Source of the DNA: an uncultured Treponema sp.
Lineage (GTDB): Bacteria; Spirochaetota; Spirochaetia; Treponematales; Treponemataceae
Assembly (NCBI GenBank): GCA_947166355.1
Contig: CAMVDX010000006.1
Coordinates: 62,001-126,000 of the forward strand
Length of the DNA stretch: 64,000 nucleotides
Direction: 5' to 3'
Shown here: one piece after another, positions 8,296 to 17,050 of the stretch
How the letters are laid out: every line of letters starts with the position of its first letter
Numbering within the stretch: position 1 is the first letter of the stretch
Program-made: the position numbers and the translations under genes
Notes under the pieces: model-generated
Told to the model about the DNA's origin: nothing
Databases searched by the model: none
The model's input: only the letters and a program-made list of their open reading frames with translations

Positions 8296-8373
8296 CTACT
8301 CATCGCCTTCCGGCATCACTGGAGCTTCCTCACCGCTTGTATGTAAGTAGTCACAGTCCGGATTGATGCATGC
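8296..8373 (-). pseudogene. Relic of a second topA 3' end
   Basis: Read on the minus strand this encodes CINPDCDYLHTSGEEAP, then VMPEGDE and TAG. The intact topA ends with the same CINPDCDYLHTSGEE followed by NTVQISEED. About 25 codons of homologous 3' end therefore lie some 120 bp downstream of topA, with an in-frame stop at 8374-8376 just before. The DNA is only about 80% identical to topA by eye, so this is not a fresh duplication. It may be the tail of an older topA left after replacement by a diverged allele. Confidence 0.75.
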
Positions 8374-8394
8374 CTACTATCGAGGAACCGTTAA

Positions 8395-8422
8395 AAAAAA
8401 TTGTACGACAGTGCAATTTTTT
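8395..8422 (-). terminator. topA terminator, possibly bidirectional
   Basis: AAAAAATTGTAC (8395-8406) pairs with GTGCAATTTTTT (8411-8422) around GACA, with one G-T pair. Both flanks are A/T runs, so it could stop transcription in either direction. It lies between topA and the topA relic. Confidence 0.7.
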
Positions 8423-8440
8423 AGGTTCATCCATCGAAAC

Positions 8441-8466
8441 GGCTCGCTGCGAGACTGGCGAGCAGC
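8441..8466. repeat. Short GGCTC..GAGCAGC dispersed repeat
   Basis: This copy (GGCTCGCTGCGAGACTGGCG then AGCAGC) matches the two 29-bp copies at 62378-62406 and 62472-62500 except for a small deletion and a substitution. It directly follows the topA stop codon. Confidence 0.6.
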
Positions 8467-8487
8467 GCGTAAATCCTGTATCTGAGA

Positions 8488-10608
8488 CTAATCTTCTTCA
8501 GATATCTGTACAGTATTCTCTTCTCCGCTTGTATGCAGGTAATCGCAGTCAGGATTGATACAGGATTTATACGCTCCATTCTTTTTATCAAACTTTTCAA
8601 CCAGGAACCAGCCGCATTTTGGACAGTACTGGTCAATCGGCTTAAAGTGGCTGATAAAAGTACAGGTCGGATAATTTGTACAGCCGTAGAAAGCCTTTCC
8701 GCGCCCCTTAGTCTTGCGCTCAACGATTTCGCCGTCACCGCAGACAGGACACTTTGCCAGCGGAATTGACTTAGTGTTATGACACTCCGGGAAACCAGAA
8801 CATGCAAGGAAGAAACCAAAGCGGCCAAGCTTCTTTACCATTGGCTTTCCACAAAGCTCACAAACCTTGTCAGTCTGTTCATCAAGAAAGCCCTTAATAC
8901 TTTCCTGATGCTCCATAACATTATCTACAGTCTGTTTGAATGGACCATAGAAATCAGAAATAATGTTATTCCAAACTAACTTATCTTCTTCTACCTGGTC
9001 GAGTTCATTTTCAACCTTAGCAGTAAACTCTTCATTAATAACAGCTGGGAAAGATTCAACGAGAATCTTATTAATCATCTTACCAAGCTGAGTAGGAACC
9101 AGCTGCTTGTTACTTCTTGTTACATAATAGCGGTCGAGCAATACAGAAATGATTGTAGCATAAGTTGAAGGACGGCCGATTCCCTTTTCTTCCAGCATGC
9201 GGACAATCGAAGCATCTGTATAGCGGGCAGGTCCCTGAGTAAAGTGCTGCTCCGGATGGAAGTTATCGACAGTCAAAACTTCACCCTCTTTCATAGCCGG
9301 AAGTGAAGAAGATTTTTCCTCTTTAGAAGAAAGAAGCTTGATTACCTGATAAAAGCCCTTTTCAGAAATCTTACTTGCGGCAACACGGAAGAGAGCGTCG
9401 CCTGCTTCAATTTCAACAGATGTAGTTACCATCTTTGCATTATTCATCTGGCTGGAAACAAAGCGTTCCCAGATAATTGAATACAAGCGGAACTGATCGT
9501 GAGTCAAATATTCCTTTACACTCTCTGGAGTATAAGAAGTATATGTAGGACGAATACCTTCATGGGCATCCTGTGCAGACTTACCAACGGCATAGTGAAT
9601 AGGTTCCGGCGGAAGCTCTGCAGGATGATTTTGTGAAAGCCATTCGCGAACTTCAGCAAGGGCAGTTTCAGAAATACGCACAGAGTCGGTACGCATGTAA
9701 GTAATAAGACCGACATGATTTTCGCCAATCTGAATACCTTCATAAAGCTGCTGGGCAATCTGCATAGTTTTGCGGGATGTAAAACCAAGCTTGTTTGCTG
9801 CTGCCTGCTGAAGCTTTGAAGTTGTAAACGGAGGTTTTGGGCGAACAGTTTTTTCAGTTTTTTTGATTGAAGAAACTTTGCTTTCTGAATTCTTAATTGT
9901 CTCGATGATATCTTTTACAGCTTCTTCAGATTTAAGCTCCGGTGCTTCGCCCTTATATTTTACAAGCTGTGCAGTAAAATTAGATTTACCCTTAATAAAG
10001 TCTGCATCAAGAGACCAGTATTCTTCCGGCAAAAAGTCCTCTACTTCTTTTTCACGTTCGCAGATAAGGCGCAATGCTACCGACTGAACACGTCCTGCAG
10101 AAAGACCATTTTTTACCTTAACCCAAAGAAGCGGGCTTAAATTATAACCTACAAGGCGGTCAAGTACACGGCGTGCCTTCTGGGCATTTACCTTCGATTC
10201 AACAATTTCGCCGGGGTGTTTTACAGCTTCTGTAATTGCAGTCGGAGTAATTTCGTTGAATACAATTCGGCTGATTTTTGCATCAGTTTTATCGCGCAGG
10301 GCACGATTCAAGTGCCAGGCAATTGCCTCTCCTTCGCGGTCGTTATCGGATGCAAGAAGGACAGCATCTGACTTCTTAGCTTCCTTCTGGAGTTCTTTTA
10401 ATAATTTCGCCTTTCCGCGAACCGTAATGTATTCTGGCTGGAATCCGTTTTCAATATCAATTGCCATACGCGACTTAGGCAAATCAATAAGATGTCCAAC
10501 CGAAGCACGAACCACATAACCTGGTCCAAGATATTTTTCGATTGTGTGTGCCTTTGTCGGAGACTCAACAATTACAAGAGTCTGCGGAGTTTTTGTCTTC
10601 TTAGCCAT
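8488..10608 (-). CDS. topA: DNA topoisomerase I
   Basis: A 706-residue type IA topoisomerase that relaxes negative supercoils. It has the Toprim domain start (VESPTKAHTIEKYLG) and acidic motif LASDNDREGEAIAWHL, the active-site tyrosine in GLITYMRTDS, and three C-terminal zinc-finger cysteine clusters (CELCGKP..CSGFPEC, CPVCGDG..CTNYPTC, CPKCGWF..CINPDC). An open frame extends 34 codons upstream, but ATG 10608 has AAAGGA upstream, begins MAKKTKTPQTLVIVESPTK like homologues, and avoids overlap with dprA. The dprA-topA pairing is common in bacteria. A diverged copy of its last codons lies downstream at 8296-8373. Confidence 0.97.
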   Translation of the reverse strand: MAKKTKTPQTLVIVESPTKAHTIEKYLGPGYVVRASVGHLIDLPKSRMAIDIENGFQPEYITVRGKAKLLKELQKEAKKSDAVLLASDNDREGEAIAWHLNRALRDKTDAKISRIVFNEITPTAITEAVKHPGEIVESKVNAQKARRVLDRLVGYNLSPLLWVKVKNGLSAGRVQSVALRLICEREKEVEDFLPEEYWSLDADFIKGKSNFTAQLVKYKGEAPELKSEEAVKDIIETIKNSESKVSSIKKTEKTVRPKPPFTTSKLQQAAANKLGFTSRKTMQIAQQLYEGIQIGENHVGLITYMRTDSVRISETALAEVREWLSQNHPAELPPEPIHYAVGKSAQDAHEGIRPTYTSYTPESVKEYLTHDQFRLYSIIWERFVSSQMNNAKMVTTSVEIEAGDALFRVAASKISEKGFYQVIKLLSSKEEKSSSLPAMKEGEVLTVDNFHPEQHFTQGPARYTDASIVRMLEEKGIGRPSTYATIISVLLDRYYVTRSNKQLVPTQLGKMINKILVESFPAVINEEFTAKVENELDQVEEDKLVWNNIISDFYGPFKQTVDNVMEHQESIKGFLDEQTDKVCELCGKPMVKKLGRFGFFLACSGFPECHNTKSIPLAKCPVCGDGEIVERKTKGRGKAFYGCTNYPTCTFISHFKPIDQYCPKCGWFLVEKFDKKNGAYKSCINPDCDYLHTSGEENTVQISEED

Positions 10609-10642
10609 TTTGCAAATCCTTTCTAAAAATGTCTTTATAAGT

Positions 10643-11740
10643 TTATGTAAACAGCTCCCCCTGAAGAGGAACCATACTGCGAAGCCCAGGCATTTCCTCC
10701 AGAGCCACACAGAAATCTCTATAATCTTTTATCACCGGTGCGCCATTATTTAAAAAGCGTTCTGGTGTATTTTCCATTTTAAATTTGCTCACACGCCCGG
10801 CAGCATAACTTTTTTCAAGGTCTTGCTTTACGACCTGTGAAATTCGCGTTGCAAACACTCCAAACGCCGCTTCATGAAAAAAAACATCACGTCCTTCTTC
10901 TAGAGCAAAATCAGCAGTAATGAGTGCCCCACTACCAGCCGGAGCTTCAATCACAACCGTCGCAGGAGACAAGCCCGCAACAATTCTGTTCCGTGAAACA
11001 AAGTGCCACTTTTCAGTCGGAACGCCCGGCGCATATTCACTTATAATACAACCGCCGCTTTGCAATACTGATGCCGCAAGTTTTTTATTTGTATATGGCA
11101 CAATATTGTCTATAGAACTCGGCAAAACTGCAATAGTTCGTCCTGGCAGCAGTTCAGTATCAGTCACATTCTCAGCTGCGCTTTTGTCAAGCCAGTCATA
11201 ATACGCATCAAGAGCACCAAGATGAGCATATGAATCTGCTCCAACTGCAAGTCCGCTTACAACATTACAACCATCAAGAACAGCCTCATAGGCAAACTTT
11301 CTTGCTGCAACCCGTCCGGCATGACTCAGTCTCCGAGTTCCCACAACAGAAACGCACCGCTGTTCAAGCAGTTTTTCATCTCCACGAACAAACAGTAAAT
11401 ACGGTGGATCCGCAATCTGCCGTAATAACTCCGGATATGCTTCATCATCATGCAAAAGAATTTTTATTCCCAATCTTTTACACTGATAAGCTGCTGCCTT
11501 TGCCAGGCGCAATCCTTCAGCTCCGTTCCACACGGCACGCCGCTTAAAATCGCACTGCGCAAATTTAAATATTTCTTCTATAGACAGTAATGCAAGGGAG
11601 TGAGGACTGTCAAGATTCTTTATCAAATTTTTTTTCTGATTTAGGTTAAGAAATGAAATTCCCGCCACAAAAATGCTTAAAATCAGTTTTTCTTCTTCAA
11701 TTTCTGCATTTTCATGAGTTTTAGTTAGTATACGCTGCAT
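10643..11740 (-). CDS. dprA: DNA-processing protein DprA
   Basis: A 365-residue DprA/Smf protein. The Rossmann-like core is visible as VSVVGTRRLSHAG, then SGLAVGADSYAH, SEYAPGVPTEKWHF, RNRIVAGLSPATVVIEA and GSGALITADFALEEGRDVF. DprA binds incoming single-stranded DNA and loads RecA in natural transformation. The usual GxARGxD motif reads GLAVGAD here, so the arginine is replaced by valine. The gene overlaps the end of the upstream TPR gene by 20 bp and sits 34 bp before topA in the same operon. No other competence genes are in the window. Confidence 0.93.
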   Translation of the reverse strand: MQRILTKTHENAEIEEEKLILSIFVAGISFLNLNQKKNLIKNLDSPHSLALLSIEEIFKFAQCDFKRRAVWNGAEGLRLAKAAAYQCKRLGIKILLHDDEAYPELLRQIADPPYLLFVRGDEKLLEQRCVSVVGTRRLSHAGRVAARKFAYEAVLDGCNVVSGLAVGADSYAHLGALDAYYDWLDKSAAENVTDTELLPGRTIAVLPSSIDNIVPYTNKKLAASVLQSGGCIISEYAPGVPTEKWHFVSRNRIVAGLSPATVVIEAPAGSGALITADFALEEGRDVFFHEAAFGVFATRISQVVKQDLEKSYAAGRVSKFKMENTPERFLNNGAPVIKDYRDFCVALEEMPGLRSMVPLQGELFT

Positions 11741-12440
11741 CTAAAACTGTTTTTTTGTTCTCCTCTGCGGTTGCTTTTTTCTCGGCGGATTTTGTGGTGT
11801 TAATTATAATATCATACATTGAAGCAGATTTGTCAAATTCATAATTTGAATAATAGGCTCTGGCAAGCACGAACATTGCATCAATATTTTTTGTATCAAT
11901 AGTTAATAATTTTTCAAGATGTGGAATTGCCTTTGCAGGTTCATCAAGCTCAAATACATAAAGCACGCCAAGCCCGTAAAGAGCCCTGACATAACGGTCT
12001 TCAATTTCAATTGCCCGAATATATGCCTCTTCTGCAAGCTTAAGGTAATTATATTTAACTTCGGTGCTTCCACTGCCACCAAAATCCATAGCAGCATGAG
12101 ACATGTAACCGGCACAAACACCTACATAATAATACAGATTCTGATTATTCGGATAATATTGCAAAGCTTCCTGAAAACATTTCAAAGCCTCACCGTACAT
12201 TTTCTGATCAAGATATCGGGTTCCAAGAATTTTATACCAGATTCCAACCTGACTCTGAGCCAGCTGAATATCTGCGACACGTTTCTGATATTTTTCAATG
12301 GCATCTTTAAGTTCTTCTACTGTTGTAGGATTTTCCACACCTTCCTCAAGATGCTGCTGACGTATAATCTGCTTGTTGGATACTTTACACGAGGTCAATG
12401 AGACTACTGTTAAGATAATAATTGTAATCAATCTCTTCAT
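11721..12440 (-). CDS. TPR-repeat lipoprotein
   Basis: A 239-residue protein with a lipoprotein signal (MKRLITIIILTVVSLTSC, cysteine at residue 18). Several tetratricopeptide-like repeats follow (for example YGEALKCFQEALQYYPNNQN, VRALYGLGVLYVFELDEP and IDAMFVLARAYYSNYEFD). It is probably anchored in the inner or outer membrane and acts as a protein-interaction scaffold. AAGGGG precedes the start. Its position between xer and dprA in the division and topA operon hints at an envelope or division role, but that is inference. The C-terminus overlaps the dprA start. Confidence 0.85.
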   Translation of the reverse strand: MKRLITIIILTVVSLTSCKVSNKQIIRQQHLEEGVENPTTVEELKDAIEKYQKRVADIQLAQSQVGIWYKILGTRYLDQKMYGEALKCFQEALQYYPNNQNLYYYVGVCAGYMSHAAMDFGGSGSTEVKYNYLKLAEEAYIRAIEIEDRYVRALYGLGVLYVFELDEPAKAIPHLEKLLTIDTKNIDAMFVLARAYYSNYEFDKSASMYDIIINTTKSAEKKATAEENKKTVLDAAYTN

Positions 12441-12481
12441 TTTAATATCCCCTTTTCAAGATACTAAAGGTAAAAGGTAAA

Positions 12482-12514
12482 AGCTATTAGCTATTAGCTA
12501 TTAGCTATTAGCTA
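12482..12514. repeat. Tandem 7-bp repeat
   Basis: AGCTATT is repeated four times plus AGCTA in the gap between xer and the TPR lipoprotein gene. Two copies of AAAGGTA precede it. Copy number could vary by slippage. It is noncoding, so any effect would be on transcription or mRNA. Confidence 0.85.
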
Positions 12515-12521
12515 AAATCTA

Positions 12522-13400
12522 TCACCTGAAATACTTCTCATGCGCTTCTTCCAGCTGCCGGTCAGTTACATGCGTATAAATCGTGGTAGTACTCAAATCG
12601 CTGTGCCCCAAAAGCTCCTGTACCGAACGTAAATCAGCACCACCCGCAAGAAGATGCGTTGCAAAAGAATGCCGCAAAGTATGCACCTTAGCTTCTACCC
12701 CGCTCATGGCCTCGAGCTCCTGAAAGCGCTTCCACACACCCTTACGCGAAATCGGCTCACCGCGATAATTTACAAACAATTCTGCAACATTACGACCGCG
12801 AACCAGTTCTGGTCTTACCTCGTTCAGGTATATCAAAATTTTTTCATACGCTCTGTCACCAAACGGAACAATTCTTTCCTTATCACCTTTTCCATGAACA
12901 AGAATCAGATGTTCCTCAAGATGAACATTTGCAAGCTTTAACGTACAAACTTCGCTGATTCTAAGCCCGCAAGAATAAACCAGTTCAAACAGTGCATCAT
13001 CACGTTTTCCACTCGGTGTAGTCTTATCAATACTGTCTAAAAGCGCATCAACCTGCTCTATCGAAAGAACCTTAGGCAGATTCCTTGCAGTTTTTGGTTT
13101 ATCCAGCTCCAGAGCAACATTTTCTGTCCACATTCCCTTACGCTCAAGGTATTCTCCCAAAGCCCGCAGACCTGAAATATCTTTTGCAATTGTCAGCTCA
13201 GAGCAGCCGTTTTCCTTTCGCTTTATAATATAATACAATAAATTTTGAACGGAAACATCTTTTAATTTTATCCGTTCTGTAACAAGCCAGTTTAGGAATT
13301 CTCCGGCAGAGATTTTATAAGTTATTGCTGTCTGTTCTGAATCACGCTTTACAAGAATTAAATCCGTGTAAAACTGATTCAGCAAAATCTCTATTGTCAT
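12522..13400 (-). CDS. Tyrosine recombinase of the XerC/XerD family
   Basis: A 292-residue integrase-type recombinase with an N-terminal SAM-like core-binding domain (about 1-95). The catalytic set is complete: Arg in YSCGLRISEVC, a Lys in VHGKGDKERIVPF, His-x-x-Arg in HTLRHSFATHLLAGG, the second His in LGHSDLSTTTIYTH, and the nucleophile Tyr in the same segment. It should resolve chromosome dimers at dif. I use ATG 13400; a TTG two codons upstream is unlikely. Location right after ftsZ is typical of treponemes and suits a role at septation. Assigning it XerC or XerD is not possible from this gene alone. Confidence 0.92.
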   Translation of the reverse strand: MTIEILLNQFYTDLILVKRDSEQTAITYKISAGEFLNWLVTERIKLKDVSVQNLLYYIIKRKENGCSELTIAKDISGLRALGEYLERKGMWTENVALELDKPKTARNLPKVLSIEQVDALLDSIDKTTPSGKRDDALFELVYSCGLRISEVCTLKLANVHLEEHLILVHGKGDKERIVPFGDRAYEKILIYLNEVRPELVRGRNVAELFVNYRGEPISRKGVWKRFQELEAMSGVEAKVHTLRHSFATHLLAGGADLRSVQELLGHSDLSTTTIYTHVTDRQLEEAHEKYFR

Positions 13401-13436
13401 AGGCAAATACAGCTTAATAAAAACTGTCAGACCTTA

Positions 13437-14780
13437 TCAGTCATCAGTCAGCTTAATTGTTCTGCTGTACTCGGCATTATTCCAGATTGCAGGCTTACGC
13501 AAATCATTTGCATCTGCCACAAAGTCTGACGGCGGAACAAAGCTTCGTCTTGAAGCATTCTGATTTTCTTCACTGAGCATACCAGAAAGAAGAGAGCCCT
13601 GTTTTTCTTCTTCAGGCTTTTTTACAACTGAGCCCGCAACAAAGTGTCCACCAAGAGAATCTGCAGAAGTTGCTCCACCTGTAAGAATTGCATTAAGAGA
13701 AGAACTGTCTACAACATTATCAGGAAGAACCCGTGGCTCCGGCTCAACTTCAGGTTCAGCAGTATTTTCAATCTTATTTTTTTCCGAATTCTCAAAACCT
13801 GTTGCAATTACAGTTACGCTGATTTTTCCTTCAAGTTCCGGCTGAGTAACCTGCCCCCAGAACATGTTATAATCTTTATCAGCTGATGCAGATACAATTT
13901 TACAAATTTCCTTTACTTCAGGCAAAGTGATTTCTTCTGAAGCACAAATGTTTACAAGAAGATTCTTTGCTCCATCAATCTTGGAGTTTTCAAGCATAGG
14001 ATTATGAATAGCATTATAAGCCGCATCAGTTGCACGGTTTTCACCTTCACCTATACCAATTCCAAAGATTGCGTTACCCTGGCCTGCCATAGCATTGCGA
14101 ACATCGGCAAAGTCTGTATTTACATCACCAGGATTTGTAATGATATTTGAAATACCTTCAACACCCTGACACAAAACTTCGTCAGCCTTTTTAAAGGATT
14201 CCTTTACAGTAAGATTTTTATCAATATTATTGAAAAGCTGCTCGTTAGGGACAACAATGAGAGAATCAACCTGTTCATGAAGCTTTACCAGACCTTCCTT
14301 AGCCTGGCGCATACGTACGTTACCTTCAAACTCAAAAGGAGTTGTTACAACGGCAACAGTAAGACATCCGAGTTCCTTGGCAATTCGCGCAACAACAGGA
14401 GCAGAACCAGTTCCTGTTCCACCACCCATTCCGGCAGTAATGAATACCATATCTGCACCGCGAAGCTCGTTTGTAATAAGTTCCTTATCTTCTTCGGCAG
14501 CCTGCTCTCCGATTTCCGGTTTACCGCCAGCACCAAGACCTTTGGTTACCTTCTGACCGATTGCAAGCTTAGTCTTAGCCTTTGAACGGCCGAGAGCCTG
14601 TAAGTCAGTATTCAGAACAATAAAATCTACGTTACTGAGCTCGCGGAAAATCATTCTGTTTACAGCGTTTGAACCGCCGCCGCCACAACCTACAACCTTA
14701 ATAACAGTAGGGCTGCAGCCAGAAAGTTCCGAATCATAACCAGTTTCATCGTCAACAATTGAAATGCCAAGATTTCCCAT
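13437..14780 (-). CDS. ftsZ: Cell division protein FtsZ
   Basis: A 447-residue tubulin-like GTPase that forms the division ring. Motifs are VVGCGGGGSNAVNRM, the tubulin signature GGGTGTGSAP, T3/T4 loop regions, and NVDFIVLNTDLQAL. The C-terminal linker is long and acidic, ending in DLRKPAIWNN, which corresponds to the conserved peptide that binds FtsA, and then a short basic and acidic tail. An upstream GTG frame exists, but GGGAGGA at 14783-14789 is clearly the ribosome binding site for ATG 14780. It is the last classic division gene of the cluster, 115 bp after ftsA. Confidence 0.98.
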   Translation of the reverse strand: MGNLGISIVDDETGYDSELSGCSPTVIKVVGCGGGGSNAVNRMIFRELSNVDFIVLNTDLQALGRSKAKTKLAIGQKVTKGLGAGGKPEIGEQAAEEDKELITNELRGADMVFITAGMGGGTGTGSAPVVARIAKELGCLTVAVVTTPFEFEGNVRMRQAKEGLVKLHEQVDSLIVVPNEQLFNNIDKNLTVKESFKKADEVLCQGVEGISNIITNPGDVNTDFADVRNAMAGQGNAIFGIGIGEGENRATDAAYNAIHNPMLENSKIDGAKNLLVNICASEEITLPEVKEICKIVSASADKDYNMFWGQVTQPELEGKISVTVIATGFENSEKNKIENTAEPEVEPEPRVLPDNVVDSSSLNAILTGGATSADSLGGHFVAGSVVKKPEEEKQGSLLSGMLSEENQNASRRSFVPPSDFVADANDLRKPAIWNNAEYSRTIKLTDD

Positions 14781-14895
14781 ATTTCCTCCCACTCAAACAC
14801 CGCATTAGCGGTCAAACGCCGTTTCACAGCATTTTACGCTTCCCCAAGCGCACACTTTTTAAGTGATTTCACTTTAAGTGATTTATTAAAAATCA
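14781..14895 (-). promoter_or_regulatory. ftsA-ftsZ gap with palindromes
   Basis: The gap is longer than others in the cluster. It holds ACCGC-ATTA-GCGGT (14799-14812) and the palindrome AAGTGATTTCACTT (14861-14874) followed by a direct repeat of TTAAGTGATTT. These could be a regulatory site or mRNA processing structure that raises ftsZ expression. No confident promoter was recognised. Confidence 0.35.
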
Positions 14896-16170
14896 TCAGA
14901 ATAATGATTTAAAAATCTTTTTAAATACGTTATCTCCACCGCCCTGCTTTTCTTTTTTTCCAGTTCGAGACTTAGATTTTCTTCGGTTATCCTTAGCCTG
15001 CGCAAGAGATTTATTTGCAAGCACAAGCCCAATAACAGTTGCAAAATCTGGACGTCTGTAATCTTCTTCTATTCCGCCAAGATTTTCAGGAACGCCGAGG
15101 CGCACAGAAGATGTATGAAATACTTCCTGTGCAAGTTCAATTACTCCGTCCATCATAGCACCGCCGCCAGTAAGAATAATATTTCCCGAAAGCTCCTTAA
15201 TAGCCGGATTCATATTTTTTACAATCGCAGAGCGAACAAGTGTAAAAATCTGATCCATTCTCGCCTGAATAATCTGACACAGCTGAGACTGCATCATTAC
15301 CTCAGGAGCTCTTCCGCCAACTCCAGGCAAAATAATTTCTTTATCATTATCTTTCGTAATATGTTTAAGCCAGCAGCAGCCATGCTTTACTTTAATTTCT
15401 TCTGCACTTGCCGCAGAAATTCCTGCAACTACGGCAATATCATTCGTAACAAGATTTCCGCCTACAGGAACAGAAATTGTGCCAAAAGGAGCGCCGCCAA
15501 TAAGCAAAAGCACATCAGTTGTTCCCGCTCCAAGATCAATCAAAATAGAACCTAGTTCCATTTCATCCTGATGACAGACAGATTGAGTCTGCGCAAGTGT
15601 TTTCAGCATAACGCCGTCAAGTATATAATCAGAACGCGAAATACAGGTTCTTATATTCTGAATGATTGTTTTAGAAGCCGTAACAATATGAACCTCAGCT
15701 TCAAGTCTTGTACCCATACGGTGAATCGGATCTGGAATTCCACCAACTCCATCTACAATATAATTCTGGGGAATTACATGAAGCTTTTCGCGGTCGTCAG
15801 GAACACGAATAGCCGTAGCACATTCAATTACACGCTCCACATCGGCACGTGAAATTTCCTTTGTAGATTTATTTGTACTGGCAACAGGAACTGTTCCCCT
15901 TGAATTTTGACTTTCAATCTGAGAACCACCCACAGCTGTAATTACAGATTCAACAGTAGTTCCAGCATTCTGTTCAGCAGCATCAACAGCTTCTTTTATG
16001 GCATTTTTGGCATCTTCAATATTTACGATTACACCATTTCTTAAACCGGCAGATTTTCGTGAGGCAGTTCCTGCAATCTGAATATTTCCTGTTTCCGGAT
16101 CTATCTCTCCGATTGCTACGCGAATCTCATTTGTTCCGATATCTAGTCCGACAATCTTTCCGTCTGCCAT
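14896..16170 (-). CDS. ftsA: Cell division protein FtsA
   Basis: A 424-residue actin-like ATPase that anchors FtsZ to the membrane. It begins VGLDIGTNEIRVAIGE (phosphate 1 motif), contains the SHS2/1C subdomain insertion, LIDLGAGTTDVLLLIGG (phosphate 2), and NIILTGGGAMMDGV (adenosine motif). The C-terminus NVFKKIFKSLF is an amphipathic helix like the membrane-targeting sequence of other FtsA proteins, after a basic linker. It lies 3 bp after ftsQ, implying cotranscription and coupling. Confidence 0.96.
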   Translation of the reverse strand: MADGKIVGLDIGTNEIRVAIGEIDPETGNIQIAGTASRKSAGLRNGVIVNIEDAKNAIKEAVDAAEQNAGTTVESVITAVGGSQIESQNSRGTVPVASTNKSTKEISRADVERVIECATAIRVPDDREKLHVIPQNYIVDGVGGIPDPIHRMGTRLEAEVHIVTASKTIIQNIRTCISRSDYILDGVMLKTLAQTQSVCHQDEMELGSILIDLGAGTTDVLLLIGGAPFGTISVPVGGNLVTNDIAVVAGISAASAEEIKVKHGCCWLKHITKDNDKEIILPGVGGRAPEVMMQSQLCQIIQARMDQIFTLVRSAIVKNMNPAIKELSGNIILTGGGAMMDGVIELAQEVFHTSSVRLGVPENLGGIEEDYRRPDFATVIGLVLANKSLAQAKDNRRKSKSRTGKKEKQGGGDNVFKKIFKSLF

Positions 16171-16173
16171 TTT

Positions 16174-17037
16174 CTAAAAATCCCCTAACTCTTGTCTTGT
16201 CCTATAAGAAACTGAACCATAACGCAAATCAACCTCGCAAACATCGGCCCCAATCTGATTGACAACATCAAGCACTACTAGCATATACTTTAATGCGTCT
16301 TCATTCAATGCCCGGTCAGTAAGAACTTTTACTTTAGACTGAGACGGAATTAAAGCAAGTTCATAGCTTCCAGAGTCTTTTGGAAGAACACAAATTTCTG
16401 AAACACTTGCAAAATATCTTTGCGGCAATGTACTCAATCTTGCAATCTCATCAATAAGCGGACGATATTTTACAGGAATTCGCATTCCTTTTGCCATATA
16501 CTCTACAGGGAGTCCAGAAACTATTGGTAAAGGTTCCTTTTCAGTTGCTTCAAAATGCACCGGAGGAAAAAGAACTCCATTTCTGTCTATCTGAACAGGA
16601 GAAGTTCTGCCGTTTTCCATAACAAAGGTAACGGCTACAGGCTCACGTTCCGCAACATTTACATAAATTTTATCCGGAAATCTCTTTTCTACAGAAACAT
16701 GATCAATTCCAGCTTCTGAAGAAAGAATTGCCACAGCCTGATTCACATCAAAATCAAACCAGCTGGAACTATTCATAGGAAGAAGCATACGGGCAATTTC
16801 TTCTGCACTGTACAATTTCTGACCAGTAACAGTTACCTTAGGGCTCGAAAAACTTGGCATAACATACTTGTAAATAACAAGTTCACAGAGTAAGGCAAAG
16901 CATAATACACAAAAAATAACCTTGATAAACTTAATCTTTTTCTCTGTTTTTGAATCGGCAACAATTTCGTCCTCATCAGCAAGAAAAAGATCCTTATCAA
17001 GATAGTCTTCAGCTACCAACAAACTCACATCACTCAT
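16174..17037 (-). CDS. ftsQ: Cell division protein FtsQ/DivIB
   Basis: A 287-residue bitopic protein. A cytoplasmic N-terminus of about 35 residues is followed by one membrane helix (VIFCVLCFALLCELVIYKYV) and a periplasmic POTRA domain (PKVTVTGQKLYSAEEIARML; then VEKRFPDKIYVNVAEREPVA, a family hallmark). It links FtsL-like proteins and the septal synthase at the divisome. I start at ATG 17037, 6 nt after AAGGTGG; a GTG three codons upstream overlaps that site. The position ftsW-ftsQ-ftsA fits the assignment. Confidence 0.9.
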   Translation of the reverse strand: MSDVSLLVAEDYLDKDLFLADEDEIVADSKTEKKIKFIKVIFCVLCFALLCELVIYKYVMPSFSSPKVTVTGQKLYSAEEIARMLLPMNSSSWFDFDVNQAVAILSSEAGIDHVSVEKRFPDKIYVNVAEREPVAVTFVMENGRTSPVQIDRNGVLFPPVHFEATEKEPLPIVSGLPVEYMAKGMRIPVKYRPLIDEIARLSTLPQRYFASVSEICVLPKDSGSYELALIPSQSKVKVLTDRALNEDALKYMLVVLDVVNQIGADVCEVDLRYGSVSYRTRQELGDF

Positions 17038-17050
17038 TTTTTCCACCTTT

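Noticed and set aside
10609..10710. An N-terminal extension of topA (34 codons)
   Set aside because: It overlaps dprA, is rich in Trp, Cys and Phe unlike TopA, and ATG 10608 has a good SD and a family-like start.
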